Of a DNA stretch of 64,000 nt, positions 17,967 through 26,709 are shown piece by piece. The position numbers and the translations under genes were made by a program. The stretch lies in NCBI GenBank assembly GCA_002591745.1, contig PDLQ01000007.1:62001-126000 (forward strand). Reading direction: 5' to 3'. The notes under the pieces were generated by a model. The model saw only the letters and a list, made by a program, of their open reading frames with translations, was not told the DNA's origin and did no database searches. Origin of the DNA: Lewinellaceae bacterium SD302 (lineage in GTDB: Bacteria; Bacteroidota; Bacteroidia; Chitinophagales; Saprospiraceae). Within the stretch, counting starts at the first letter, position 1; every line of letters begins with the position of its first letter.

Positions 17967-18536
17967 GTGAATCTCGACCAGGAACTCTTTTACCTCATAC
18001 ATCACGAACTGGCCAATCCTTTTCTGGATACCGTGCTGCCGCATTACCGCGATAAATTAACTTGGGTACCGCTCTACCTCGTAGCTGCCTATCTTTTATG
18101 GAAACAACACGGGGCGAACGGGCTACGCCTGCTATTGCTGATTGCCCTGGCGATCACCGTCGCGGATCAACTGACCAGTAGCGTGATCAAACCCCTGGTC
18201 GGCCGCGCCCGGCCCTGCTACGCGGCGATATTCGAGGGGCAAATCCGGGAACTGGTCGGTTGTGGTGGTCACGATAGTTTCCCCAGCAGCCACGCGGCCA
18301 ATCATTTCGCTTTAGCTACCTTACTCGCGCTCACTTGGTTGCAAAATCGCCGGGGATGGATCTGGGCCTTTATGCTTTGGGCGGCCTCGATCTCCTTGGC
18401 CCAGGTTTACGTGGCGAAGCATTATCCGCTGGATATCTTGGCTGGAGGAGTGCTGGGGGCCTTGGTCGGGGTCGCAGTAGTTCTATTAGCGGAGCGACTC
18501 GGATTCTTGGAGCGGGCGGTTTTTTTGGCTAAATAG
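17967..18536 (+). CDS. PAP2-family membrane phosphatase
   Basis: A 189-residue, six-helix membrane protein with the three PAP2 motifs: KPLVGRARP, SFPSSHAAN (acid-base His) and SLAQVYVAKHYPLD (nucleophile His and Asp). Such enzymes remove phosphate from undecaprenyl diphosphate or phosphatidic and phosphatidylglycerol phosphates. Pairing with glmM hints at cell-wall lipid-carrier recycling, but that is inference. The middle motif has Ser for the usual Gly (PSSH for PSGH), which is common. Confidence 0.88.
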   Translation: MNLDQELFYLIHHELANPFLDTVLPHYRDKLTWVPLYLVAAYLLWKQHGANGLRLLLLIALAITVADQLTSSVIKPLVGRARPCYAAIFEGQIRELVGCGGHDSFPSSHAANHFALATLLALTWLQNRRGWIWAFMLWAASISLAQVYVAKHYPLDILAGGVLGALVGVAVVLLAERLGFLERAVFLAK

Positions 18537-18545
18537 AATGCATCA

Positions 18546-18612
18546 TTTCATGCAGAGTGCGCGGAAGGGCAGAGGTTTGTTTATCTCTACGTTATGCCGC
18601 GCCGAAGGGCGC
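18546..18612 (+). repeat. dispersed ~70-bp hairpin repeat, copy A
   Basis: Runs from TTTCATGCAGAG to a GAAG-loop hairpin (GCGCCGAAGGGCGC, 18599-18612). A related minus-strand copy is at 33845-33911. Copy A lies between the converging PAP2 and ung genes. Confidence 0.65.
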
Positions 18613-18700
18613 TACTTATGGGCTATTTGTAACTCCGCAGGTTGGCATACGGAGCGAATTCGAAACCACTGGTCGGTCAAATTCGCGTCCCTGTATCTAC

Positions 18701-19384
18701 CTAGTTTACGTCCCAGTCAATCGTACCTAAACCGTGCTCGGCCAGGTATTCATTGGCTTGCTTGAAGTGATTATTGCCGAAAAAACCTTTGTCCGCACTG
18801 AATGGTGAGGGGTGGGCGCTTTCCAGAATCAGGTGCTTATTCCCGTCAATCAGGTCCTTTTTCTTGCGGGCAAAGGCACCCCAGAGCATAAATACTACGT
18901 TTTCCCGCTGATCGCTGATGGCCCTAATGGCTGCGTCGGTGAAGTCTTGCCAACCGGATTTTTTATGGGCACCGGGTTTGTTGCGTTCCACGGTGAGCAT
19001 GGCATTGAGCAGGAAAACACCTTGTTGAGCCCACTTGGTCAAGTCGCCATGATTAGCTTTGGGGATGCCCAGGGAATCGTCGAGTTCCTTGTAAATGTTA
19101 CGCAAGCTGGGAGGAATACGTTGATCCCGTGGTACGCTGAAACTCAGGCCCATCGCCTGCCCCGGATTGTGATAAGGGTCCTGGCCCAGAATGACCACCT
19201 TTACATCTCCAATGGGGGTGGTATTGAAGGCGTTGAAGATGAGGGAGCCGGCAGGGTAAATGGTTTTGCCCGCTTGTTTTTCTTCGCGGAGAAAAGCGGA
19301 TAGCTCCTTAAAATAAGCTTTGTCGAATTCCGGCGCGAGAGCGTTCTTCCAGCTCTCTTCGATTTTTACGTTGGTCTGGGCCAT
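18701..19384 (-). CDS. ung: uracil-DNA glycosylase
   Basis: A 227-residue family 1 uracil-DNA glycosylase, which removes uracil from DNA to start base-excision repair. Water-activating loop GQDPYHNPGQAMGLSFSVP (catalytic Asp) and DNA-intercalation loop HPSPFSADKGFFG are intact, as is VFLLNAMLTVE. Length matches E. coli Ung (229). Starts at ATG (MAQTNVKIEESW). Confidence 0.97.
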   Translation of the reverse strand: MAQTNVKIEESWKNALAPEFDKAYFKELSAFLREEKQAGKTIYPAGSLIFNAFNTTPIGDVKVVILGQDPYHNPGQAMGLSFSVPRDQRIPPSLRNIYKELDDSLGIPKANHGDLTKWAQQGVFLLNAMLTVERNKPGAHKKSGWQDFTDAAIRAISDQRENVVFMLWGAFARKKKDLIDGNKHLILESAHPSPFSADKGFFGNNHFKQANEYLAEHGLGTIDWDVN

Positions 19385-19485
19385 GAGATTGGTCTTTTAA
19401 GATGGTAACTATAACTACTGCGGGTAAGTTGAGTTTTGCAAAGAATAGTCAGGTTGCCAGTCGGCTGTCAAGGCCGGAAGTTGAC

Positions 19486-20190
19486 TCAAAAATCCAATCC
19501 GCTTTTGCGTAATCCCTGACTTCGACTGGTCAGTGTCCGGTACTTCTCCGGATTAAAGCGGTACAGAATGGCCGGCCGGTGAGCCACGCCCGTTTGTTTG
19601 CCCACCTCTTCCAGAATGTCCATGTCTTTGATACGGGTACGAAAATTACGCTTGTTCAATTCATCTACTTCCAGGATGGTTTCGTAGAGAGTTTGTAGCT
19701 CAGCTAAGGTGAATTCTTCGGGCAACAACTCGAAGCCGATGGGCTGGTAACGGACCTTGTTATTTAGGCGTTGCCGGGCAGTATCTACGATGTCGGCGTG
19801 GTCGAAAGCTAATTTGGGCAATTCGGAAAGATCGAACCATTCTGCCTTGTCGGCATCGCTGGCCGGGGTGGGGGGGTGGTCCTGTAAATTCACCAGGGCG
19901 TAGTACGCCACGCTGATGACCCGGCCCCTGGGGTCCCGGTCCGGTGTGCCAAAGGTGTAGAGTTGCTCCACAAAAAGATCACGTACACCGGTTTCTTCTT
20001 CCAGTTCGCGCAGGGCGCTGGTTTCCAGATCCTCGTCAATTTCCACGAAACCACCGGGCAGGGCCCAATGCCCCTTATACGGTTCACCGCCCCGCTGGAT
20101 CAACAGCAGTTTCAGGTTGCCGCGGCCAGAGTAGCCGAATACGACAATGTCGACGGTGACGGAAGGGCGGGGATATTCGTAAGTGTGCAT
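19486..20190 (-). CDS. NrtR-like NUDIX-domain transcriptional regulator of NAD metabolism
   Basis: A 234-residue protein: an N-terminal NUDIX domain (about 8-140) with a full NUDIX box ([20 protein letters not shown] followed by ETG), then a winged-helix domain (about 155-234) ending in [13 protein letters not shown]. This is the NrtR layout. NrtR proteins bind ADP-ribose or related nucleotides and repress NAD salvage genes. It sits 196 nt from pncB on the same strand, and a palindrome lies inside the pncB promoter. A plain ADP-ribose hydrolase is the alternative; the intact box leaves catalysis possible. AGTTTAGA at 20197-20204, just before its start, repeats half of the pncB palindrome, hinting at autoregulation. 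Confidence 0.8.
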   Translation of the reverse strand: MHTYEYPRPSVTVDIVVFGYSGRGNLKLLLIQRGGEPYKGHWALPGGFVEIDEDLETSALRELEEETGVRDLFVEQLYTFGTPDRDPRGRVISVAYYALVNLQDHPPTPASDADKAEWFDLSELPKLAFDHADIVDTARQRLNNKVRYQPIGFELLPEEFTLAELQTLYETILEVDELNKRNFRTRIKDMDILEEVGKQTGVAHRPAILYRFNPEKYRTLTSRSQGLRKSGLDF

Positions 20191-20262
20191 GTTTTCAGTT
20201 TAGACGCTAGGTTTTGGTGGTTGCTTCGTTCGGGAGTGGGTAGGTTGTGGGTTTATTTTTAG

Positions 20263-20282
20263 CGCTGCTACTTTGTTAGTCA
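20263..20282 (+). repeat. dispersed motif, copy 8
   Basis: Core 20267-20275, in the pncB to NUDIX-gene gap; faces copy 9. Confidence 0.85.
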
Positions 20283-20366
20283 AGAAAAGACGCTAGATAC
20301 TGCACACGGGACATCAGTTGCTGGATTTTCCATGAGTATACCTGGTATTTAGGTTCTAGTGTCTTT

Positions 20367-20385
20367 GGACTTCAAAGTAGCAATA
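20367..20385 (-). repeat. dispersed motif, copy 9
   Basis: Core 20373-20381, short-spacer form, ending 2 nt before the pncB stop codon end; inverted relative to copy 8, 97 nt between cores. Confidence 0.85.
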
Positions 20386-20386
20386 C

Positions 20387-21841
20387 TTAATTCCCCGCCC
20401 CGTCCACCAAAGTTGCTTTCTCCGTCCAAAGCTCCGCAGAAAGGCCGGTTTTACCAGCTACGGACCAGTCGAGGGCACTGTACGAAGCGTACTGGGCAAG
20501 GGCGAATTTACGGCTTTCAGCCAGTTGTGGCGGGTTGTAAACCTGTTCGCCATTCTGAAAGACGGGAACGAGCAGGTTTTGGTAGGCAGTTACGGCTTCC
20601 GGCAAAGGGTATTCTCCGGTGGGCGTAACGATGGTGTTGCCATTCGAAGCGTGCAATTCACTGACGATCTGACTGGCCAGCACCTTACCTTCCAGGTCGT
20701 GATAACGGCGGACCTGCAAACGGCCAGGATTACTGACTTTAATGGCCGTGTCGCTCAGCTTTACGCGGGTTTCCAGTTCCCCATTTTCGTTCTCAATAGC
20801 TGCCAGTTTATAGACGCCGCCCAGGGCAGGTTGGTCGTAGGCCGTAGCCAGGCGGGTACCGACGCCCCATACAGTAATGGGCGCACCGGACTCTTTCAGG
20901 GCTTGAATACGGTATTCGTCAAGGCTGTCACTGGCTACGATGACTGTGTCCTGTAAACCAGCTTCGTCCAGAAGCTGTCGGCTACCTTTGGCCAGTTCAC
21001 TGAGATCTCCGCTATCCAGCCGAATCCCGAGGAGGCGATGGCCTTTCTCTTGGAGTTTTTTGCCGATTTCAATGGCGCGCTTAGTGCCTTCCAGGGTGTC
21101 ATACGTGTCTACGAGCAGGGTAACGTTGTTGGGCAAAGCGCTGGCGTATTCCTCGAAGGCAGTCTGCTCATCGGGAAAGACCATGACCCAACTGTGGGCG
21201 TGGGTGCCACGGACGGGGATGTTGTAGTAACGACCGGCCCAGACGTTGGAGGTGCCATCGCAGCCACCCAAATAGGCGGAGCGGCTGGCGGTGAGGCCTC
21301 CGTCAATGCCTTGGGCGCGGCGCAGACCGAATTCCAGTACGGTGTTGTCCATGCCGGCGGCCGTCTTGATCCGGGCGGCTTTGGTGGTGATCAGGGTGCT
21401 GAAGTTAATGATGGTCAGAAGAGCCGTTTCCAGAAGCTGGGCCTCCAGAAGATTGGCTTCGATGCGCAGGATGGGTTCGTGAGGAAAGACGGCGCTGCCT
21501 TCGGGGGCGGCCCAGACGTCTCCAGAGAAACGTAACCGTTGAAGGTAATTGAGAAATTGCTCGTTGAAGAGCGGCTTTCCGTCAGCCCCGGTCTGACGGC
21601 CCAGGTATTGTACGTCGTCGGCACTGAAACGCAAGCCTTTGATCAGGTCAATGGCCAATGGCAATCCCGCTGCCAGGGCAAATTGACCGCCAAAGGGCGG
21701 CTTACGATAAAAAAGGTGAAATATACTCTTACGGCGATGCAGTCCTTTACGGAAATAGCCATAGGCCATAGTGAGCTGGTAAAGATCGGTCAGTAAGCCG
21801 AAGTCAGGACGGTAAACGGAAGGGAGGTGGGAGTTGGGCAT
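20387..21841 (-). CDS. pncB: nicotinate phosphoribosyltransferase
   Basis: A 484-residue cytoplasmic enzyme joining nicotinate and PRPP to give nicotinate mononucleotide in NAD salvage. The N-terminus GLLTDLYQLTMAYGYF is diagnostic; EFGLRRAQGIDGG, GTHAHSWVM (the usually autophosphorylated His region) and GIRLDSGDL (phosphate and ribose binding) are present. It is the long NAPRTase form. Its promoter holds a palindromic operator candidate, and the NrtR-like gene follows, so NAD-dependent repression is likely. Confidence 0.95.
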   Translation of the reverse strand: MPNSHLPSVYRPDFGLLTDLYQLTMAYGYFRKGLHRRKSIFHLFYRKPPFGGQFALAAGLPLAIDLIKGLRFSADDVQYLGRQTGADGKPLFNEQFLNYLQRLRFSGDVWAAPEGSAVFPHEPILRIEANLLEAQLLETALLTIINFSTLITTKAARIKTAAGMDNTVLEFGLRRAQGIDGGLTASRSAYLGGCDGTSNVWAGRYYNIPVRGTHAHSWVMVFPDEQTAFEEYASALPNNVTLLVDTYDTLEGTKRAIEIGKKLQEKGHRLLGIRLDSGDLSELAKGSRQLLDEAGLQDTVIVASDSLDEYRIQALKESGAPITVWGVGTRLATAYDQPALGGVYKLAAIENENGELETRVKLSDTAIKVSNPGRLQVRRYHDLEGKVLASQIVSELHASNGNTIVTPTGEYPLPEAVTAYQNLLVPVFQNGEQVYNPPQLAESRKFALAQYASYSALDWSVAGKTGLSAELWTEKATLVDGAGN

Positions 21842-21866
21842 CAGAGATATTCGTCAGTTAGTGACT

Positions 21867-21898
21867 CAAAGATAGTTTAGATTTTAAACTAAGTCAAA
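21867..21898 (-). promoter_or_regulatory. pncB promoter (TTTG-N20-TATCTTTG)
   Basis: On the minus strand TTTG (21898-21895) is followed after 20 nt by TATCTTTG (21874-21867), an excellent Bacteroidota -33/-7 pair. The start codon is 26 nt beyond the -7 element. Confidence 0.75.
21873..21891. promoter_or_regulatory. palindromic operator candidate for the NrtR-like regulator
   Basis: TAGTTTA-GATTT-TAAACTA is a 7-bp perfect inverted repeat filling the space between the -33 and -7 elements of pncB, the classic place for a repressor. Confidence 0.6.
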
Positions 21899-21917
21899 TT
21901 TTACTGAATTTAATTCG

Positions 21918-24011
21918 CTAGAGCGAGAAAGCCACGTACTGGTTTCCTTTTTTCGTTCCCAATTTAGTGCCCCCACAGGCGATGACTATGTACTGTTTTC
22001 CATTTACCTGATAAGTTGACGGAGTGGCGAAAGCCGGAGCGGGCAATTCCACTTCCCACAGCAGCCTGCCGGTCCTTTTATCGAAGGCCCGGAACATGCC
22101 GTCTTTGGTGGCTCCGATGAAAAGTAATCCGCTGGCGGTGACGATGGGGCCGCCGTAGTTTTCGGTACCGCTACCTGGTTCATGCCAGCCCGGCTCGTTG
22201 CCCAAGGGAATTTGCCAGCGGTAATTTCCGCTATTCAGGTCAATAGCGCTGAGGGTTCCCCAGGGTGGGGTGATCGCCGGATGGCCGTCAGCATCCAGAA
22301 ACTTATGATAGCCCGTACTTTTGAAGGGTAAGCTCGGAGCCTCGCTGGTAGTGGTCACTTCAGCGGCCTCAATTTTTTCCAGCCCGAGAATGAAATCGAT
22401 AACTGAATTCCTCTCTTCTTTGGATAGTTGGGCCATGCCGGGCATCATCCCCTTTCCATTGGAGATAATGTGGGCGATCGTGGAGCGATCCAGTTGGTCG
22501 CCGATAGTCAGTAATTCGGGGAAGTTGCCCTGCTGACTACCTTTGAGATCGGCTCCGTGGCAGCTGCTGCAGTGAATGCGGTAAATTCTTTCTCCCGGCG
22601 AATATTCTGCTAAGGCTACGTCGGATTGGGTGGGCACCATCGTCAGTATCCAGGGCATATCGTTGCTGTTGATGTAGATCACGCCGTCGTCGGGATCCGC
22701 AGCGGCCCCGCCCCATTCCGCCCCGCCATCAAAACCCGGGAGCATGAGTGTGCCACCAAAACCCGGGGGTGCGAATGGTCGACGATCGGTACTCGCCAGC
22801 CTTTCCAGGAGTTCTGCTCTGTCCGGGGCGGCATGGTTGATGCCATCTTCTTGAATGGTGTAATCCTGGCGGGCAAACGGAGCTGGTTGGCGGGGGACGG
22901 GCTGAGTCGGCCAAGTCATTTCACCGGGCACTTCGGAGGCGGGAACCTCAACTTCATCAATCGGGAAAAGAGGGGTGCCAGTCTCTCGGTCAAAGACAAA
23001 AACGTAGCCCTGCTTGGTAATTTGAGCGACGGCATCGATTGATTTTCCTTCCTGCTGTACGGTAATTAAATTGGGTGGGGCGGGCAGGTCCCGGTCCCAA
23101 ACGTCGTGGTGGGTGGTTTGGTAATGCCAGATTCGTTCGCCCGTCCTGGCATCCAGGGCAAGGAGGCAGTTGGCAAATAGGTTTTCTCCCGGTCGGTTAC
23201 CGCCGTAAAAGTCGTAGGCTGCCGAACCCGTCGGGACGAATAACATGCCTCGCTCCACGTCCACTGACATGCCGGCCCAGTTATTGGCACCACCGACTTC
23301 ATCGTTAAGGTAAGCGTCGGAGGGGAAGCTCTCGTAACCAAATTCTCCGGGGTGGGGGATGGTGTGAAAGGTCCAAGCCAGTTCTCCCGTCTCGACGTTG
23401 AAAGCTCGAATATCTCCCGGCGCGGCACCGGCGTCTTCGGATACCCGCACGGGCATGATGATCAAATCTTCGAAAATGGTGCCGGGCGTATTGGAGATGA
23501 TAAATTTGTCACGGGCCACTTCTGGCAGACCGGCATGGAGGTCGATTTTTCCGCCATCACCGAACGATTCGATCGCTTGGCCGGTGGCCGCGTCCAGACA
23601 GTATAAATGCGGACCGATACTGTGGAAAATCCGTGCTTCCCCGCCATCGCTCCAGTAAGCAAGACCTCTGCTCGTGCTGTGCCAGGCCGTGAGCGGATCA
23701 CCAAAAGTCCATAGTTCTTTTCCGGTCTCGGCATCGAGAGCGAAAGCTTGAACGGTGGGGGAGACGCCGTATAGAATGCCGTCGATGATCAGCGGATTGG
23801 CTTGAATTTGCCCGGAATCCTTAGTTGCGTAAGTCCAGGCGATCTCCAGCGACTGGACGTTCGTTGAATCAATTTGGGTCAGTGCTGAAAAGTGATTGCG
23901 ATCTGGTCCGCCGAGGTAATCCGGCCAGTTTATCGTTTGATCTTTCTCGTCATTACAGCCCCAAAAGCAAAGTAGGGCAACAATTAAGAGGAGCGATTTA
24001 GGTGACTTCAT
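21918..24011 (-). CDS. lipoprotein quinoprotein (PQQ-type) dehydrogenase with embedded cytochrome c domain
   Basis: A 697-residue envelope lipoprotein (signal MKSPKSLLLIVALLCFWGC, lipobox FWGC). Residues about 30-460 and 575-697 are PQQ-type eight-bladed propeller repeats (ALDAETGKELWTFGD, AFDKRTGRLLWEVELP); between them sits a cytochrome c domain with CSSCHGADLKG (about 481-492) and Met ligand candidates in MMPGMAQLS. It should oxidise an alcohol or sugar in the periplasm and pass electrons to the respiratory chain. Family relatives are membrane glucose or alcohol dehydrogenases; the substrate cannot be read here. No PQQ biosynthesis genes occur in the window. Confidence 0.85.
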   Translation of the reverse strand: MKSPKSLLLIVALLCFWGCNDEKDQTINWPDYLGGPDRNHFSALTQIDSTNVQSLEIAWTYATKDSGQIQANPLIIDGILYGVSPTVQAFALDAETGKELWTFGDPLTAWHSTSRGLAYWSDGGEARIFHSIGPHLYCLDAATGQAIESFGDGGKIDLHAGLPEVARDKFIISNTPGTIFEDLIIMPVRVSEDAGAAPGDIRAFNVETGELAWTFHTIPHPGEFGYESFPSDAYLNDEVGGANNWAGMSVDVERGMLFVPTGSAAYDFYGGNRPGENLFANCLLALDARTGERIWHYQTTHHDVWDRDLPAPPNLITVQQEGKSIDAVAQITKQGYVFVFDRETGTPLFPIDEVEVPASEVPGEMTWPTQPVPRQPAPFARQDYTIQEDGINHAAPDRAELLERLASTDRRPFAPPGFGGTLMLPGFDGGAEWGGAAADPDDGVIYINSNDMPWILTMVPTQSDVALAEYSPGERIYRIHCSSCHGADLKGSQQGNFPELLTIGDQLDRSTIAHIISNGKGMMPGMAQLSKEERNSVIDFILGLEKIEAAEVTTTSEAPSLPFKSTGYHKFLDADGHPAITPPWGTLSAIDLNSGNYRWQIPLGNEPGWHEPGSGTENYGGPIVTASGLLFIGATKDGMFRAFDKRTGRLLWEVELPAPAFATPSTYQVNGKQYIVIACGGTKLGTKKGNQYVAFSL

Positions 24012-24099
24012 GGAAGTGATTAGGTAAGCTTTCCTAAACTTAATAGTTTTTTGACTTCAACTCTGAGGACGAAGGATGATCAGCGAACTTTCATGTTTT

Positions 24100-24119
24100 T
24101 GGCTAACAAAGTAGCAAAG
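24100..24119 (-). repeat. dispersed motif, copy 10
   Basis: Core 24107-24115, 96 nt upstream of the quinoprotein start. Confidence 0.85.
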
Positions 24120-24199
24120 CTTATTGTGAGCTAAAGCGGCAATGTTGGTGGATTTGAGGGTGCGGTTTTCTACGAAGATCGTGAAGATTAGTATAGTTT

Positions 24200-25009
24200 C
24201 TACTGCAACTTATACCGTAGACTACAACCCAGCGATCTTTCCCCGTAAGTCAAACTCGGACCATTCTTATAGCTGTGCTTGCCGAAGGTGAAATGGGCCT
24301 CGGGTACTAAATCCAATCTATTGGAAATAACTAAGGGAAGTTCAATGCCTGCGATGAATCCCGTTCGCCACGAGTTGGGTCTGCTGTTATCTATTATAGT
24401 ATAAGCTTCGAATCTATCTTCAAAGGGTGGGACAACGTCAATTTGGCATCCGAAGCCATAAATACAAAAATCTAAATACCCTTCTCCTCCAGTAATACGG
24501 CTTCGGTAAGTTCTGGCCATCGAAGCACCTAGATAGAAGGTGAGCCATTTCCGATCTTTTCCAAAGTTGAAGTGTAGAGTTGGATTTACATACAGGAAAT
24601 TGTCAGTAACCCTGATGGAAGCGAAGGAAGAGTCATTACGGACCGAAAGACCGAGTTGATACTGGCCGGAAAAAATGCCCGCTTCGAAACCAAAATCGAT
24701 ATGGTCTTGCTTGTCCAATGACCAGTGAGTATTAATCCCGACTCTAAAGAACTCTTTTGCGCCAATGCGTGACTGGGTTAACCTCGATACATCATCAATG
24801 GTGTACTCATCGAAGAATGGTTGGCCGGCGAGAACCGGAAGAAGAATATTTTCGATTTCTTCAGCGGATGCATCGTCGTGCAGATAAGATTCATTTCCAC
24901 CGAAGGTTAGACCGATTGATTTTAGTCGGATGGTATTGGTTGAATTTTGCCCAAACAGCCCGCTAAGGATGAAGAGGCAAACTATGGTGAGTGTGGTATG
25001 TCTTTTCAC
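24200..25009 (-). CDS. outer-membrane beta-barrel protein, unknown function
   Basis: A 269-residue exported protein: signal peptide (MKRHTTLTIVCLFILSGLFG, then QNST), and from about residue 80 alternating amphipathic strands with aromatic ends (HIDFGFEAGIFSGQYQLG, WLTFYLGASMARTYRS, GFIAGIELPL), ending in a short strand. It resembles the small PorT/OmpA-like eight-stranded barrels common in Bacteroidota. No defined family recognised. A two-Cys loop (YLDFCIYGFGCQ) is notable. Confidence 0.65.
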   Translation of the reverse strand: MKRHTTLTIVCLFILSGLFGQNSTNTIRLKSIGLTFGGNESYLHDDASAEEIENILLPVLAGQPFFDEYTIDDVSRLTQSRIGAKEFFRVGINTHWSLDKQDHIDFGFEAGIFSGQYQLGLSVRNDSSFASIRVTDNFLYVNPTLHFNFGKDRKWLTFYLGASMARTYRSRITGGEGYLDFCIYGFGCQIDVVPPFEDRFEAYTIIDNSRPNSWRTGFIAGIELPLVISNRLDLVPEAHFTFGKHSYKNGPSLTYGERSLGCSLRYKLQ

Positions 25010-25317
25010 GTTGGATATACAATTATCAAAAATAATTTCTCTGCCACTGTAACTTTTTACAAAAGCCGCAGTATCTCATTATGAACTCAGCTGAACATTT
25101 GGTTCCAGGCCGAAATCTAGCAGATAGTTGTTTAGACGGGCGCCAAGGTTGGGAGTTGACTTCACCGATGGGGCCCTACCCATCGGTTCGTGAAGCCAAG
25201 TGACCGTTCTTGACGTGAAGTATAAGCGGCTAGTTGCGGATTGTTAGGTCGATAGCAAATATTCAATTGAGTTCAACTTACAAAGTTTTTAGCTGACCCT
25301 TTTCAATAACCCCAGCC
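25010..25317. other. 308-nt divergent intergenic region
   Basis: Separates the barrel gene (minus) from the sigma-factor gene (plus). It holds a bulged hairpin at 25160-25195 (CTTCACCGATGGG against CCCATCGG-TTCG-TGAAG). No gene or clear promoter seen. Confidence 0.5.
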
Positions 25318-25863
25318 TTGTTAGACGACGAAACACTGATGCGAGCCGTGCAAGCCGGCCAGGCCGATCGGCTCGCGGAGTTGTTTCGTCGCTACCGGCA
25401 ACCGGTCTTCACTTTTTTAGTCCGGCGGCTGCACGGCAATCGGGCTACGGCCGAGGATATTCTGCAAGATACTTTCGAACGGGTGCTGCGCTACCGGGCT
25501 TCTTTTAAGCCAGAGCAAAGTTTTAAGGTCTGGGTTTTTACCATTGCCCGAAATTCGCTGAACGATCATTGTAAGCGAGCCGGTAAGCTGCCGATTTCGG
25601 AGGAAGTAGTTATCAATGATTTACCGTTGATAACCAGCTCGGCGCAAAAGGATTGGGAAAAACGGGAAGAACTCGAACAGGGACAAGCCGCCCTGGCCAC
25701 GCTGAACCCTGCCTACCGCGAGGTGCTGGACCTGGCCTGGAAAAGAAAACTGAAGTACCGCGAGATCGCCACCATCCTGGGCACCACCGAGGGTAACGTG
25801 AAGGTGAAGATGCACCGCGCCTGCCAACAACTGCAAAAGAACTATCAAAAAATCGCCCGATGA
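25318..25863 (+). CDS. ECF RNA polymerase sigma factor
   Basis: A 181-residue extracytoplasmic-function sigma-70 factor. Region 2 is at about 20-85 (AELFRRYRQPVFTFLVRRL, AEDILQDTFERVLRY, VWVFTIARNSLNDHCKR) and region 4 at about 120-175 (LNPAYREVLDLAWKRKLKYR, IATILGTTEGNVKVKMHRA). The start appears to be TTG (MLDDETLMRAVQ), since the only in-frame ATG, eight codons on, would trim the first helix. Its stop overlaps the next gene by 4 nt (ATGA), and that gene is its likely anti-sigma factor. Confidence 0.92.
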   Translation: MLDDETLMRAVQAGQADRLAELFRRYRQPVFTFLVRRLHGNRATAEDILQDTFERVLRYRASFKPEQSFKVWVFTIARNSLNDHCKRAGKLPISEEVVINDLPLITSSAQKDWEKREELEQGQAALATLNPAYREVLDLAWKRKLKYREIATILGTTEGNVKVKMHRACQQLQKNYQKIAR

Positions 25864-26624
25864 AAACGAAGATCACCGACGAACAGCTGATCGATTTTAT
25901 CAGTAACGAATCCGACGCTAAAACTTCGGCGCAGATTGAGGCGAAGCTGGCCGTAGACCCTGAACTGAAAGACCGCCTGGAAATATTCAGTGCTTTACAG
26001 ACCGTGGTAATAGCCAGCGAAGACGAAGTCGTTTCCGGGCAAGCTACGGCCCGCTTCGAAGCCTTCCTGGCGGCGGAGAATAAGCGGGAAACACCAATTC
26101 GCCAACTACCATTAACACGAAGAAGAAAATGGTTTGGTTTCGCCGCAGTGGCCGCTGGTATCTTACTGGTCTTCAGTCTGGGCCGTCAGTTTGGTCTGAG
26201 TGAAAACGGTGCCGGACGAGAACTGGCCGCCACCCGTAGCCTGATGCTGGAACTGATGAAGGCCGACAAGACCAGCGACCGGATCGCCGCGACCACCATT
26301 GCCCTGGAAGCCGAAACCGCCGATCCGGAATTGATCGATAACCTTGGCTACCTGCTGCTGCACGACGAAAATACTAATGTTCAACTGGCTGCTCTGGCTG
26401 CCCTTCGCCGCTTCGGAAACGAAAAGCAGGTGCGGGACAAATTACTGGAAGCCATCGGAGAACCGGATGATCGGCCCGAAATCGTAAGACTACAACTCAT
26501 CGAAGTGTTGGTTGGCCTCAAAGAAGAAAGGGTACTGCCTTACCTCGAAGAACTCATCAATAACCAGACCCTGCCGCGCCATCTTAAGGACGCCGCGCAA
26601 ATGGGAAAATTCAAACTAATCTAG
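25860..26624 (+). CDS. membrane anti-sigma factor with HEAT-like repeats
   Basis: A 254-residue one-span membrane protein translationally coupled to the sigma gene. Residues 1-80 form a helical cytoplasmic domain (DEQLIDFISNESDAKTSAQI) like the anti-sigma domain of zf-HC2 type but without the zinc ligands. A membrane helix follows at about 91-110 (FGFAAVAAGILLVFSLG). The periplasmic part carries HEAT-like helical repeats (NVQLAALAALRRFGNEKQVR, EIVRLQLIEVLVGLKEERVL). Holding the sigma factor at the membrane is inferred from gene order and topology. Confidence 0.8.
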   Translation: MKTKITDEQLIDFISNESDAKTSAQIEAKLAVDPELKDRLEIFSALQTVVIASEDEVVSGQATARFEAFLAAENKRETPIRQLPLTRRRKWFGFAAVAAGILLVFSLGRQFGLSENGAGRELAATRSLMLELMKADKTSDRIAATTIALEAETADPELIDNLGYLLLHDENTNVQLAALAALRRFGNEKQVRDKLLEAIGEPDDRPEIVRLQLIEVLVGLKEERVLPYLEELINNQTLPRHLKDAAQMGKFKLI

Positions 26625-26709
26625 ATCTATTCATCGCTCTTCGCCCCACTATCTACCCGAAGGGGAGGACCAAAGCGATCAAATCAATAACCACCCAAAA
26701 AAATCAATA

